Assembly (NCBI GenBank): GCA_019313905.1
Contig: JAFDAI010000005.1
Span: forward strand, 41,520-105,519
DNA from: Deltaproteobacteria bacterium
GTDB taxonomy: Bacteria; Desulfobacterota; Syntrophia; Syntrophales; UBA2210
Direction of reading: 5' to 3'
Length of the DNA: 64,000 nucleotides
This document shows, piece by piece, positions 7,868-16,940 of the stretch (the stretch's first letter is position 1; every line of letters starts with the position of its first letter). The notes under the pieces were generated by a model, which was given only the letters and a program-made list of their open reading frames with translations, was not told where the DNA came from and searched no databases. The translations under genes were made by a program, and so were the position numbers.

Positions 7868-9223
7868 CTACAAATTTTGTTGCTTTTTCAGCGAGGGTAC
7901 TTCTATTTCATATTTTCTTATCCGATGCCAGAGGCTGCGTTCCTTTATGCCCAGCAATCTTGCCGCTTTTACCTGTTTACCATCCGCCTTGACAAGGGCT
8001 TTGATTATCATATTCTTTTCCAATCTTTTTAACCTGCCGTCTATCGATATTCCCTCCTCCGGCAACTCATCATCGGATATTTGGCGATTATCCTCTTCCA
8101 GTATATTCACCGGCAGGTGTGAGGTCTCAATAACACCCGATTCTGTCATAAGCGCGGCCCGCTCTATCACATTTTGAAGCTCTCTCACATTACCGGGCCA
8201 TGAATACGTTTTCAGGTGTTCCATGGCGTCCGGAGAAATTTTTACCGGCCTGGGTGCATCCTTCAAAAAATAATCAGTCAGGACGAATATATCCTTCCTT
8301 TTTCTGAGCGGAGGCAGTATAAGGGGAAAAACATTAAGCCGGTAATACAGATCCTCCCTGAATCTTCCATCCTTCACCATCTTGAAAAGATCTTTGTTGG
8401 TGGCGGCGATAAAGCGCACATCCACCCTTATGAGTTGATTACCGCCGAGCCGCTCAAATTCCTTCTCCTGCAATACGCGAAGCAGCTTTGCCTGGATTGC
8501 CAGGGACATATCCCCTATCTCGTCCAAAAAAATGGTGCCGCCATTGGCCAGCTCGAATTTCCCCTTCTTCCTCGCAGTCGCCCCTGTGAAAGCGCCTTTT
8601 TCATACCCGAAAAGCTCGCTTTCAAGAAGATCCCCGGGGATGGCGACGCAGTTAATCGTCACAAACGGCTTGCCTGCGCGAAGACTGTGCTTATAGATGC
8701 TCGTAGCGACAAGTTCCTTACCCGTGCCGCTTTCACCCATAATTAGGACCGTGGTATCAGTCGGGGCAACCTTAAGGATCTGGCTGAATACCCCACGTAT
8801 GATTTTGCTCTGGCCGATCATCTCCGGAAAGAGTTTCTCTGCTTCAACTCTTCCCAATATATCAGTGATCTCCCTCAACACCTGTCCGTAATGTCCGATG
8901 TCATCATCAGGTTTCTGTCTTTTTTCAGCAGCAACACCCCGGAATACCGGCAACTTTTCTGTTTCTTTAACAAATTGTTTCACCGGCCTCAGTATGAGCC
9001 AGATCACTAGAAATCCACACAGGAAGGTAAGTACACTTATTCCGCCCCCCCATAAGAGGTGTGTTATTCCCAAGTGGTATGAACCGCTTGTCGTATGCAA
9101 GGCAATAATAAAAGACAGGATTGACATCCCGGAGAAGATACCGGGGATAATGATATAGAGGCTTATGCTGTATCTGGAACCGGCCGAGAAAGGTCTTCTG
9201 CCGGTTTTATCTGTCTGGGACAT
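7868..9223 (-). CDS. Membrane-anchored sigma-54-dependent transcriptional activator
   Basis: Two hydrophobic segments (about residues 20-40 and 52-75) replace the usual receiver domain. The AAA+ domain follows, with Walker A GESGTGKE, the sigma-54 contact loop GAFTGA, and Walker B IFLDEIGD. The last 40 residues form a Fis-type helix-turn-helix ([19 protein letters not shown]). There is no phosphorylatable Asp domain, so activity is probably set by a membrane signal or by partner proteins. It is the last gene of the assembly operon (18 bases after GspF) and precedes the pilins, whose promoter is of sigma-54 type. PilR-like role inferred. Confidence 0.9.
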   Translation of the reverse strand: MSQTDKTGRRPFSAGSRYSISLYIIIPGIFSGMSILSFIIALHTTSGSYHLGITHLLWGGGISVLTFLCGFLVIWLILRPVKQFVKETEKLPVFRGVAAEKRQKPDDDIGHYGQVLREITDILGRVEAEKLFPEMIGQSKIIRGVFSQILKVAPTDTTVLIMGESGTGKELVATSIYKHSLRAGKPFVTINCVAIPGDLLESELFGYEKGAFTGATARKKGKFELANGGTIFLDEIGDMSLAIQAKLLRVLQEKEFERLGGNQLIRVDVRFIAATNKDLFKMVKDGRFREDLYYRLNVFPLILPPLRKRKDIFVLTDYFLKDAPRPVKISPDAMEHLKTYSWPGNVRELQNVIERAALMTESGVIETSHLPVNILEEDNRQISDDELPEEGISIDGRLKRLEKNMIIKALVKADGKQVKAARLLGIKERSLWHRIRKYEIEVPSLKKQQNL

Positions 9224-9241
9224 GTTTTTTTAATCACTTTA

Positions 9242-10462
9242 CTATTTGACCATCTTCGTGAGATCCCACATGGGGAGAAATATGGCAAGGGCAAAAAAAC
9301 CAACCACTGCCGCGAGAGAAATTATCAGGACCGGACCTATGGCATCAGACAACCCCTTTACTGCATATTCCACCTCATCGTCATAATGGGTGGAAACCAC
9401 CCTAAGCATTTCTTCAAGCTGCCCGGATTCTTCACCCACCGCTACCATATCCACTATCATGGGGGTAAAGTATTTTGCCGAGCGCAGGGGACCGGATATT
9501 CCCCTTCCCTCTTCAACTTTATCTTTCAGTCTCAAAAATTCCCTGCTTATGGCCGCGTTTCCGATTGTCCCGGAGAGAATTTCAAACGAGTCCAAAACAG
9601 TAACACCGCTCGCCTGCAAAATGGAGAAGATGCTTGCAAAGCGGGACATTGCCGCCTTCTCAAGAAGATTTCCTATTAAAGGAACCCGCAGAATAAATCT
9701 GTCTCTTACATACCGTCCCGGTTCGGTCTTGAACCAGTATTTCAAACCCACAATCACAAGAATGAGACCACCCAGCAACAAATACCAGTAGTTATGCAGA
9801 AATCGGTACATATGCAGACATACAGCAGTGGGCAAAGGAAGATCCAGCCCTGCTTTGGTAAATATCTTTACGAACTTGGGAATAACAAATGTAAGAAGCA
9901 CCAAAAAAGCCCCGACAAGGGCAATCACGACAATAATCGGATATTGCAGGGCCGATTTGATGTTTGATTTCACCTTGTGCTCATGCTCCATAATATAAAT
10001 CAGTCGCTCAAGCACATCTGCAAGAGTACCGCTGGACTCCCCTGCTTTGATCATGCTGATATACAGAGGGGAGAATATGCCGGGGTGTTTTCCGAAAACT
10101 TCATTCAGGGAAAAACCCTCTTTTATCTCTACAGCCATGGAGGCTATAGCGCTTTTAAGTTTCAGGTTCTGTGTCTGATTCTCCAGCACCTCCAGCACTT
10201 TAAGTATCGACAACCCGGCAATAAGCATGGTTCTGAATTGCTTGGTAAACAGTATCAGTTCTTCCATTTTGACAGATGCCAGCTTCGCCTGTATCCTGGC
10301 CAGGAAATCGCTGGATGTAGCGGAACTTTCCTCTGTCACAGCGGAAGGAATAAATCCCTGTTCGTTCAGCAAATTTTGGACCGCTCCAATCGATTCGGCT
10401 TCAACAACGCCGGAAACGGAGGCACCCTTTTGATTAATGGCCTTGTAAGAAAAGCTTGGCAT
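9242..10462 (-). CDS. Type II secretion/type IV pilus platform protein (GspF/PilC/MshG)
   Basis: The 406 residues contain two T2SSF domains, each with a cytoplasmic helical bundle (first about 70-190, second about 270-390), and three membrane spans. Motifs typical of the family include FTKQFRTMLIAGLSILKVLE and GNLLEKAAMSRFASIF. It is the inner-membrane platform on which the assembly ATPase acts. The N-terminal segment (FSYKAINQKGASVSGVVEA) is the usual PilC opening. It lies 15 bases downstream of the ATPase gene, as MshE-MshG do in MSHA loci. Confidence 0.93.
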   Translation of the reverse strand: MPSFSYKAINQKGASVSGVVEAESIGAVQNLLNEQGFIPSAVTEESSATSSDFLARIQAKLASVKMEELILFTKQFRTMLIAGLSILKVLEVLENQTQNLKLKSAIASMAVEIKEGFSLNEVFGKHPGIFSPLYISMIKAGESSGTLADVLERLIYIMEHEHKVKSNIKSALQYPIIVVIALVGAFLVLLTFVIPKFVKIFTKAGLDLPLPTAVCLHMYRFLHNYWYLLLGGLILVIVGLKYWFKTEPGRYVRDRFILRVPLIGNLLEKAAMSRFASIFSILQASGVTVLDSFEILSGTIGNAAISREFLRLKDKVEEGRGISGPLRSAKYFTPMIVDMVAVGEESGQLEEMLRVVSTHYDDEVEYAVKGLSDAIGPVLIISLAAVVGFFALAIFLPMWDLTKMVK

Positions 10463-10477
10463 TCACAATATCCTTGT

Positions 10478-12187
10478 CTATACCAGCATAACCGTTGATG
10501 CCGCTTCTTCAAGTGTTGTTATGCCCCGAACCACTTTGTCCGCGGCGTCATCTTTAAGGGTTCGAAGTTTTCCCGCCTTTTTCGCTCCCCGTGCAATCTC
10601 CTGTGCCGTCTTTCCCTTGACAATCATCTCCTGGATTGCCTCATCAATCTGCAAGACTTCAAAGACACCTGTACGCCCCTTATATCCGGTATTCATGCAC
10701 TGGGCACACCCCCTGCCCCGTTGGAAATCGGCATTTTCAACTTTGTCAAGCCCCCATGCCTTTAACGCATCCATCGGAGGCGTATATGGCTCTTTACAGT
10801 ACGGGCAAATAGTCCTCATAAGACGCTGCGCGAACGAGACCAGAAGAACGGAAGATGTGAGAAACGGCTCTATTCCCATCTCTGTAAGCCTTGTAACAGC
10901 CCCCGCTGAATCATTCGTGTGAAGGGTGCTCAAAACCCTGTGTCCTGTGAGAGCGGCCTGTGTCGCGAGGCCCGCCGTCTCACTATCTCTTATCTCACCC
11001 ACCAGCATGACATCGGGGTCCTGGCGGAGCATTGATCTGAGTCCGCTGGCAAAGGTCATACCCGCTTTGCGGTTAAGCTGCACCTGGCGTATATGATCCA
11101 CCCTGTATTCAACAGGATCTTCCAGGGTGATGATATTGACATCAGGCTTATTGAGTTCTCTCAGGATTGCGTAAAGGCTTGTGCTCTTGCCGCTGCCTGT
11201 CGGCCCGGTACTGAGTATCATGCCATATGGTTTGACTATGGCTGATTCTATCTTTTCCCTGTCCTCATCAGACATTCCAAGCTGTTTAAGGGAATAAACC
11301 CCTGAACTCATATCAAGAAGGCGCAGCACTATATTCTCTCCATGGATAGTAGGAAGCGCAGATGCCCTGATATTAATCTCCCTTTTCTCCATTTTAACTG
11401 TAAATCGCCCGTCCTGAGGGACTCTTGATACGGCTATATCCATATTTGAGAGGATCTTTACGCGCGACACAATAGGAAGCATGAGAGATTTTGGAGGAGA
11501 TGGAACCTCACGAAGCTTCCCGTCGATACGAAACCTCAGTTGGGCCCTGTCCGCTTCCGGGCTGATATGAATATCACTTGCGCCTTCGCGAACAGCCTGC
11601 GCGATTATAGAATTTACAATACGGACAACAGGGGCCTCTTCGGCCATATCCTGGAGAGAACTTACACGAACATCCGCTTTCACCGAAGATATTTCTTCTT
11701 CGACATCAACCTCCACCCCTTCCACTCCTTCCAGGATCTGTTGCAGTCCCCCGGTTTGAGCTCCGTACGTAAGGATAATCAACTGGTTTATTTCTTTCTC
11801 TGAACAAATAACCGGTGTGACTTCCATATTTGCGAGCAACTCTATGGAATCAATAGCGTCGATATCCATAGGATCCGTCATGGCTACGGTGAGGAGATTT
11901 CTCTTCTTTTTCAGGGGAGTTACCTGGTATTTCTGAGCTATATCAAAGGGAACCAGGCTTGCCAGATCTTGGTCTATAGGGTATTTTTCGGGAATATATT
12001 TCTCAACATTCAGTTGCTTGCTGATCTGGTCTATGATCTGATCTTCTCTGACCCACCCTTCCTGAATCAGATATTGTCCAAGCTTCAGACCTGCTTTTTT
12101 CTGCCCGGGCAACGCCTGTTCCAATTGATCTTCAGTCAACAACTCGGCGTTTACAAGCATTTCTCCTAATCTTTTTCGTATTCTCAA
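10478..12187 (-). CDS. Pilus assembly ATPase, GspE/PilB family, MshE-like
   Basis: TTG start. Residues 5-60 form an MshEN domain with two tandem motifs, RLGEMLVNAELLTEDQL and KLGQYLIQEGWVREDQI. In Vibrio MshE this domain binds cyclic-di-GMP, and the RLG arginine is kept here. The C-terminal ATPase has Walker A GPTGSGKS, Walker B QDPDVMLVGEIRD with the following His-box, and a zinc-binding four-cysteine motif (CPYC...CAQC). It powers pilin polymerisation at the inner membrane. The MshEN motif makes c-di-GMP control of this pilus likely, though not tested. Confidence 0.93.
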   Translation of the reverse strand: MRIRKRLGEMLVNAELLTEDQLEQALPGQKKAGLKLGQYLIQEGWVREDQIIDQISKQLNVEKYIPEKYPIDQDLASLVPFDIAQKYQVTPLKKKRNLLTVAMTDPMDIDAIDSIELLANMEVTPVICSEKEINQLIILTYGAQTGGLQQILEGVEGVEVDVEEEISSVKADVRVSSLQDMAEEAPVVRIVNSIIAQAVREGASDIHISPEADRAQLRFRIDGKLREVPSPPKSLMLPIVSRVKILSNMDIAVSRVPQDGRFTVKMEKREINIRASALPTIHGENIVLRLLDMSSGVYSLKQLGMSDEDREKIESAIVKPYGMILSTGPTGSGKSTSLYAILRELNKPDVNIITLEDPVEYRVDHIRQVQLNRKAGMTFASGLRSMLRQDPDVMLVGEIRDSETAGLATQAALTGHRVLSTLHTNDSAGAVTRLTEMGIEPFLTSSVLLVSFAQRLMRTICPYCKEPYTPPMDALKAWGLDKVENADFQRGRGCAQCMNTGYKGRTGVFEVLQIDEAIQEMIVKGKTAQEIARGAKKAGKLRTLKDDAADKVVRGITTLEEAASTVMLV

Positions 12188-12220
12188 CTTACAGCCCTTT
12201 CTTCTTTTAACAAATAGATA

Positions 12221-13858
12221 CTAACGAGATGCCACATTGGAAAAGAAAACCGTGTCTTCGTCCCAATCCTTAATAATTTTTGCGCCTGAAGAGATAAATT
12301 GCGGCAATCCGGCAATAGCACTTTGCGCGGACTTTTCATCGGCAAAGCCCTTTTTCAGGATGACGTCAAATTTCAGGCCCTCGCGACCATTCCAGTAGGG
12401 AAATATCTGGATCGGGGACAACTGCTCCGGATATTTTTTGTATAATTTATAAATATCCTCAAGGCTGTCTTTCTGCGCCACCAGCACCCAGCAGATCCAT
12501 TCCGACGCGGGGCAAAAATCGGATGGAATCGCCGGAAGATTAACCATTTCTCCTGGTATAATCCTGTCCAGATTCTTTATATGGGGATTGGCCTTCCCTA
12601 TCAACTCAATACGATCCGGAGTACAATCTTCACCATATATACTTTCAGCTATCTCACAAATGGTATCATTCTTCTTTATGCCCAACTGTCCCAGCGACTC
12701 CGGATAACTCTCCCCGGGCAAAAATTCTTTTGCGACAAGAAACGGCTCAGCCGGATGATTCTCCATGGGCAAAGGCTCTTTTACCGCAAGAGATACCTCC
12801 ATTGGAGCTTCCACTGGAACGGCAACCGTATTCACCGGTTGAGTTGTAATCTCGTTTCCCGATTCATTTAACATTCCTTTCTCAGCAGGTGTATACGTTG
12901 ACTCTGCCGCACTTGATGGATATTCAACTGTTGCAATAAAACGTTTATACCACCCAGACTCAAACCCAAGCAACAGGACAACTATCACACCCGCGACGAT
13001 AGCAACCCACGCAATCTTTCCTGACCTTTCAACGGTCTTTCCTCTGTGAATACATGACCGCACCACGGACCATTTGGCCCTTGAACGATTTTGAATAATA
13101 AGCGCGAGAATAATCTGATGGCAAAGCCCGACTATTTTTCTCGGATATCCTCCTGTGGCACGATATATCGCCCAAAGAGCCGGAAATGTAAAGCGAACTG
13201 AATTACTCCCACCATTATCACCGGCAATATCCAGGCGAAATCGTATCATCGCCTTTGTATCGGCAAAGGTCATAGGTTGAAGATTATAAGAAAAGTTGAT
13301 GCGATCCGCAAAACCCGGGTGTTCCTCAAGTACCTGATAAAACTCTTTCTGAGCAAAGATAATTATCTGTAACAGTTTGTGCTCATTTGTCTCGTAATTG
13401 AGAAATTCCCTCAACATTTCAAGGCAGAAATCCGGGAGTTTCTGCCCCTCGTCTATGATCAGCACCAATAGCTTGTTATCATTGACCCCTTTACTAAAGA
13501 GATAATTCTTGATCTCCTCCCTTAATTGCCATTCTGTAATATCCGCCTTGCCGCTATCGATGCCCAGCATATCACCTATGGCACGGAGAAGCTCCACCGG
13601 CTTACTGAAATAAGGGTCAAGCAGAAGGTATGTTTCAACATTTTCGTCATTGGCAAACTTGCGTATAATCTGCCTGCAGAGCGTGGTCTTACCGGCGCCC
13701 ACATCCCCGATGACGACATTCAGTCCCCGGCGCAGGCGCACCGCAAGCTCAAGATTTTGCAAACATTCTACATGATGCGCAGATTCATAGAAATACTCCG
13801 GATCCGGGGAGTTGGAAAAAGGTTCACTGACAAAATTTAAGATCCCGTAGTATTCCAC
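12221..13858 (-). CDS. ExeA/MshM-type AAA ATPase with C-terminal LysM-like and SPOR-like regions
   Basis: The first 270 residues are an ExeA-type ATPase: Walker A GDVGAGKTTL and Walker B LLVLIIDEGQ. A single membrane span follows near residue 285 (about 14 hydrophobic residues), then a proline- and glutamate-rich linker, a LysM-like segment (KKNDTICEIAESIYG to IIPGEMVNLP), and a C-terminal SPOR-like stretch. ExeA proteins bind peptidoglycan and help the secretin assemble, and the added periplasmic domains fit that. I place the start at the GTG (13858) behind GAGGGG, giving MEYYGILNF as in ExeA; a TTG at 13876 would add six residues. Confidence 0.88.
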   Translation of the reverse strand: MEYYGILNFVSEPFSNSPDPEYFYESAHHVECLQNLELAVRLRRGLNVVIGDVGAGKTTLCRQIIRKFANDENVETYLLLDPYFSKPVELLRAIGDMLGIDSGKADITEWQLREEIKNYLFSKGVNDNKLLVLIIDEGQKLPDFCLEMLREFLNYETNEHKLLQIIIFAQKEFYQVLEEHPGFADRINFSYNLQPMTFADTKAMIRFRLDIAGDNGGSNSVRFTFPALWAIYRATGGYPRKIVGLCHQIILALIIQNRSRAKWSVVRSCIHRGKTVERSGKIAWVAIVAGVIVVLLLGFESGWYKRFIATVEYPSSAAESTYTPAEKGMLNESGNEITTQPVNTVAVPVEAPMEVSLAVKEPLPMENHPAEPFLVAKEFLPGESYPESLGQLGIKKNDTICEIAESIYGEDCTPDRIELIGKANPHIKNLDRIIPGEMVNLPAIPSDFCPASEWICWVLVAQKDSLEDIYKLYKKYPEQLSPIQIFPYWNGREGLKFDVILKKGFADEKSAQSAIAGLPQFISSGAKIIKDWDEDTVFFSNVASR

Positions 13859-13891
13859 ACGTAACCCCTCAGACAACCGTCAGATGCTGGA

Positions 13892-15832
13892 TTACCTGCT
13901 GGCGCTGACTATACATTTAAGACCATGGCCACTTCTTTCCAATGAAGCAGAAACATCCATGGCCTCACGACGAGTTTGATAACCTTTCAAACTAACAACA
14001 AACCACTTTCCACTTGAAGTATTTCCGATTTCAGTTACCGTTGGAGAATACCCCATATCTGACAATCTTTTTGTTAAGTTCTCCATGTTGCTTTTTTCTT
14101 TCAAAGATGCCACCTGGATCACATATTTACAAGCCCCTTTTTCGGAGTCTTTCGAAATTTTCTCTTTTGTTTTCGGTGAGCCGGTTTCATTCGATTTGCT
14201 CGCTGAAGGTTCTGTCTCAATCTCACCACGTTCTCCATCTTTTTCTGCTTCCCCTGTTTCACTGACCACATCCGGTTTTAAAATATGTGGCGTGATAAAG
14301 ATCAGCACCTTTTCCAATTTTTTCGTCTTACTTTCACCTTTAAACAAATAGCCCAGACCGGGGATGTCTTTTAACCATGGAACCCCGCTATCTCCTCCTG
14401 AACTCCTCTGTTTGCTGAGTCCTGATATAACGATGGTCTCACCATCCTTGACTATCAGAGTTGTATCTGTCTGTTTTTTGATGATGTACGGGTTTCCCTG
14501 GACAGTACGTGAGGGATCAACTTCATCTTTTTTGATCAGTATCTTCATCTTCATGTTTTCGCCGTCAATTACATGAGGCGTGATTTCCAGACGGAGAACC
14601 GCGTCCTCCCATTTAACTTCCTGCTCACCATCTTCATAAGAGACATAGGGTATTCTTTCACCGTTCTCGGTGAACGCCACCTGATTGTCCAGCGTAGTTA
14701 TAGAGGGACTGGAAAGGATATTCAGCTTGCCTTCCGACTGTAATGCAGTCAATTGCATCTCAAGGATACTTCCTCCGATCTTTCCGAACATCAGCCCAAG
14801 CGACGCTGCTCCACCGGCTGCAGTCATGGCGCTACTACCAACAGGAAAGTTAATTCCCATACCCTGTCCACTGATACCGGAAGAGCCATACACAGGCACA
14901 TATCCGCCATCTTTAGGACTCTCCCCCGTCGTGCCGGAGCGTCCACCGGGGGTAATATAATAACTGTTGCTTCCCATCGTATTGCCATATACGCCACCCC
15001 ACTGGATCCCAAGTTCCCGGGCGGTATCTTTGGTTGTTTCGACGATATTTGCCTCTATCCGGATCTGTGGAGTAGGTTTGTCGATCTTGCTGACCATGGG
15101 AATAATTCTCTTAAGATCACCCCTGGTCGCCTGTATAACGAGCGAATTCGTGTGTTCATTTACCGTCACCGAACCATAAGGCTCGCCTTTGTCATTTCTG
15201 GTCAGGAAACCTTCAAGAGTCTTCTTGAGTTTACCGGAATCTGCATAATCAACGGGGATAACCATTGTCAATAATGGAGACAACCTGCTCCTCATAATCT
15301 GTTGTTCCCTTTGCTCTCTCTGAATCTTTTCCAGCTCGAGATCGTTCTTCAGGTCTGCAACCGTTGTTATTCTTATGATATTACCATCCCATACGTATGT
15401 GAGCATCCGGGAACGCGCAATACTGAGAAAAGCTTCATCCCACGGAACCCGCCTGAAGTCCACACTGACTTTGCCAGTTATCTCAGAGTTGATTATTATA
15501 TTCTGTCTGGCTGCCTTGGCCAGTGCACGAAGGACAACACTTATATCGGTGTCACGCATTATAAGTGTTACCTTTCTGGTCGGCAGGGCTTTCCTCTTTG
15601 TTTTTACATCCCCTGTCATGCCCGGGTCATCCGGTATTTCCAGTGAACGAACCCTGGCAATCGGTGATGTGCCCGTGGACTTCTTCGCCTCGAGATTCCA
15701 TTTTTCAAAAAATGTATCTTTCTTTATCTCTTTTGTGCCGGCACAGCCCAGGACAAATACACCAACCATAACGATCAGAAACAACCGCGCCAATCTTTCT
15801 CCTCTGATTACCCTCAACGCTATATCCTCCAT
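13892..15832 (-). CDS. Outer-membrane secretin (PilQ/MshL/GspD type) with C-terminal SPOR domain
   Basis: A lipoprotein signal with lipobox VLGC opens the protein. A secretin N0/STN domain (about 90-160), an N1-type domain, and the secretin core (about 260-520) follow, ending in the family signature VPWLKDIPGLGYLFKG. The last 80 residues are a SPOR domain (YVIQVASLKEKSN), which binds denuded septal peptidoglycan and is uncommon on secretins. Between core and SPOR lies a charged, low-complexity linker. The ATG used overlaps a GGAGG that would better serve a TTG five codons later (15817); both keep the lipobox. It forms the pilus exit pore. Confidence 0.92.
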   Translation of the reverse strand: MEDIALRVIRGERLARLFLIVMVGVFVLGCAGTKEIKKDTFFEKWNLEAKKSTGTSPIARVRSLEIPDDPGMTGDVKTKRKALPTRKVTLIMRDTDISVVLRALAKAARQNIIINSEITGKVSVDFRRVPWDEAFLSIARSRMLTYVWDGNIIRITTVADLKNDLELEKIQREQREQQIMRSRLSPLLTMVIPVDYADSGKLKKTLEGFLTRNDKGEPYGSVTVNEHTNSLVIQATRGDLKRIIPMVSKIDKPTPQIRIEANIVETTKDTARELGIQWGGVYGNTMGSNSYYITPGGRSGTTGESPKDGGYVPVYGSSGISGQGMGINFPVGSSAMTAAGGAASLGLMFGKIGGSILEMQLTALQSEGKLNILSSPSITTLDNQVAFTENGERIPYVSYEDGEQEVKWEDAVLRLEITPHVIDGENMKMKILIKKDEVDPSRTVQGNPYIIKKQTDTTLIVKDGETIVISGLSKQRSSGGDSGVPWLKDIPGLGYLFKGESKTKKLEKVLIFITPHILKPDVVSETGEAEKDGERGEIETEPSASKSNETGSPKTKEKISKDSEKGACKYVIQVASLKEKSNMENLTKRLSDMGYSPTVTEIGNTSSGKWFVVSLKGYQTRREAMDVSASLERSGHGLKCIVSASR

Positions 15833-15838
15833 TAAAGG

Positions 15839-16318
15839 TTATTCTTCTAATAATGGGATGGTAATGCTCATCCCTTTTATTTTTCCCTCAATAACAACTG
15901 CAGAGGGCCTTATATGCCTTACAATATACCCCACAAATTCAAGTTCATCCCCGGCTTCATAGATCACGTTGTTTATAATCGCTATCTTTTTATTGCCGAT
16001 CTCCAGATAACCGGTATATTCCAACCCCAGACCCATAACGTTCACCAAAGAGGTGGTTTCTTTATAAAAAGGATCTCTCTCCCAATTGCTTTCAGCGCTG
16101 GTAACGATATCAGCATAAATCGGGTAAGATTCGCTGTCTTTTAAAATCTCCAAAGCATCCGTTATGAGATTGTCTATTTCCGCTGTGCTCTCCGGGGTTA
16201 CAGTATTTATCAGCTTCGGCGACGAAGCAATAAAGAAGCTATAAACGCCGTACAGAACAGCAGCCAACATGACAACTACTATCACTATCTCCCTTGTCGA
16301 TACTTTAACTCTTTCCAT
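15839..16318 (-). CDS. PilP/MshK-like inner-membrane pilus assembly protein
   Basis: A 159-residue bitopic protein: short cytoplasmic N-terminus, one membrane span (about 12-30), periplasmic coil, and a small beta-rich domain containing YTGYLEIGNKKIAIINN and VRHIRPSAVVI. That pattern is typical of PilP/GspC homology regions that contact the secretin N0 domain. It ends 6 bases before the secretin start and is probably translated together with it. Similarity to MshK is inferred mainly from gene order. Confidence 0.75.
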   Translation of the reverse strand: MERVKVSTREIVIVVVMLAAVLYGVYSFFIASSPKLINTVTPESTAEIDNLITDALEILKDSESYPIYADIVTSAESNWERDPFYKETTSLVNVMGLGLEYTGYLEIGNKKIAIINNVIYEAGDELEFVGYIVRHIRPSAVVIEGKIKGMSITIPLLEE

Positions 16319-16389
16319 AATTTCCTTATAATCTCAACCATAAAGCTCAAAGCAAAAAACTGAAAGTTAAAAGCAGTCTCACACCTTTC

Positions 16390-16932
16390 TTAACCGATTG
16401 CCAGCCATACCTTGAGATAAAATTGCTTGTAGCTGGTTTTCTGCTTTATCTCTATTTCTTCTACCCGCTCCAGAGAAGGTATCCCTCCCAATTCTACCAG
16501 AAATCTTCTGAAATCGAGAATTTTTCCCTTCAGGTGGATATTAATCATTATATCGCGGGACTTCTCTGTCAAGGTTAACGCATCTGGACTAACAGACACA
16601 ACCTGCATATCGCATTCACCAGCTATTTCTTCAAATAGCGGGGCGATTGTATCTATGTCGTTTCTTGAAAGTTTTTTTATATCAGGTAACGGCAATCTCG
16701 CATGAACCTTATTTTTACTCTCCTTCACCAGTTCGTTATAGAGGGGCAACAAAACCTTCTGTTTTTCTATATGTTTTACAACCTGTGCCGTTCTCACATC
16801 CATGGCGCCAATTGATTTTTGGTGCGGATAAATAGCGACAAGGTAGAAAATAGCAAAGATAACAAGACATATCAGAAGGTACATCACGCTACGACCGGGA
16901 ATTTTACCAATATGCGTCTGGATATTCTTCAT
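16390..16932 (-). CDS. PilO/MshJ-like inner-membrane pilus assembly protein
   Basis: A 180-residue protein with one N-terminal membrane span (about 15-35), a periplasmic coiled coil and a ferredoxin-like fold ending GIPSLERVEEIEIKQ. The segment INIHLKGKILDFRRFLVELGGIP (split here by eye) is the usual PilO core. PilO pairs with PilN to form the alignment complex that links platform and secretin. It lies 8 bases after the PilM-PilN fusion gene. Confidence 0.8.
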   Translation of the reverse strand: MKNIQTHIGKIPGRSVMYLLICLVIFAIFYLVAIYPHQKSIGAMDVRTAQVVKHIEKQKVLLPLYNELVKESKNKVHARLPLPDIKKLSRNDIDTIAPLFEEIAGECDMQVVSVSPDALTLTEKSRDIMINIHLKGKILDFRRFLVELGGIPSLERVEEIEIKQKTSYKQFYLKVWLAIG

Positions 16933-16940
16933 TTTCAGTC

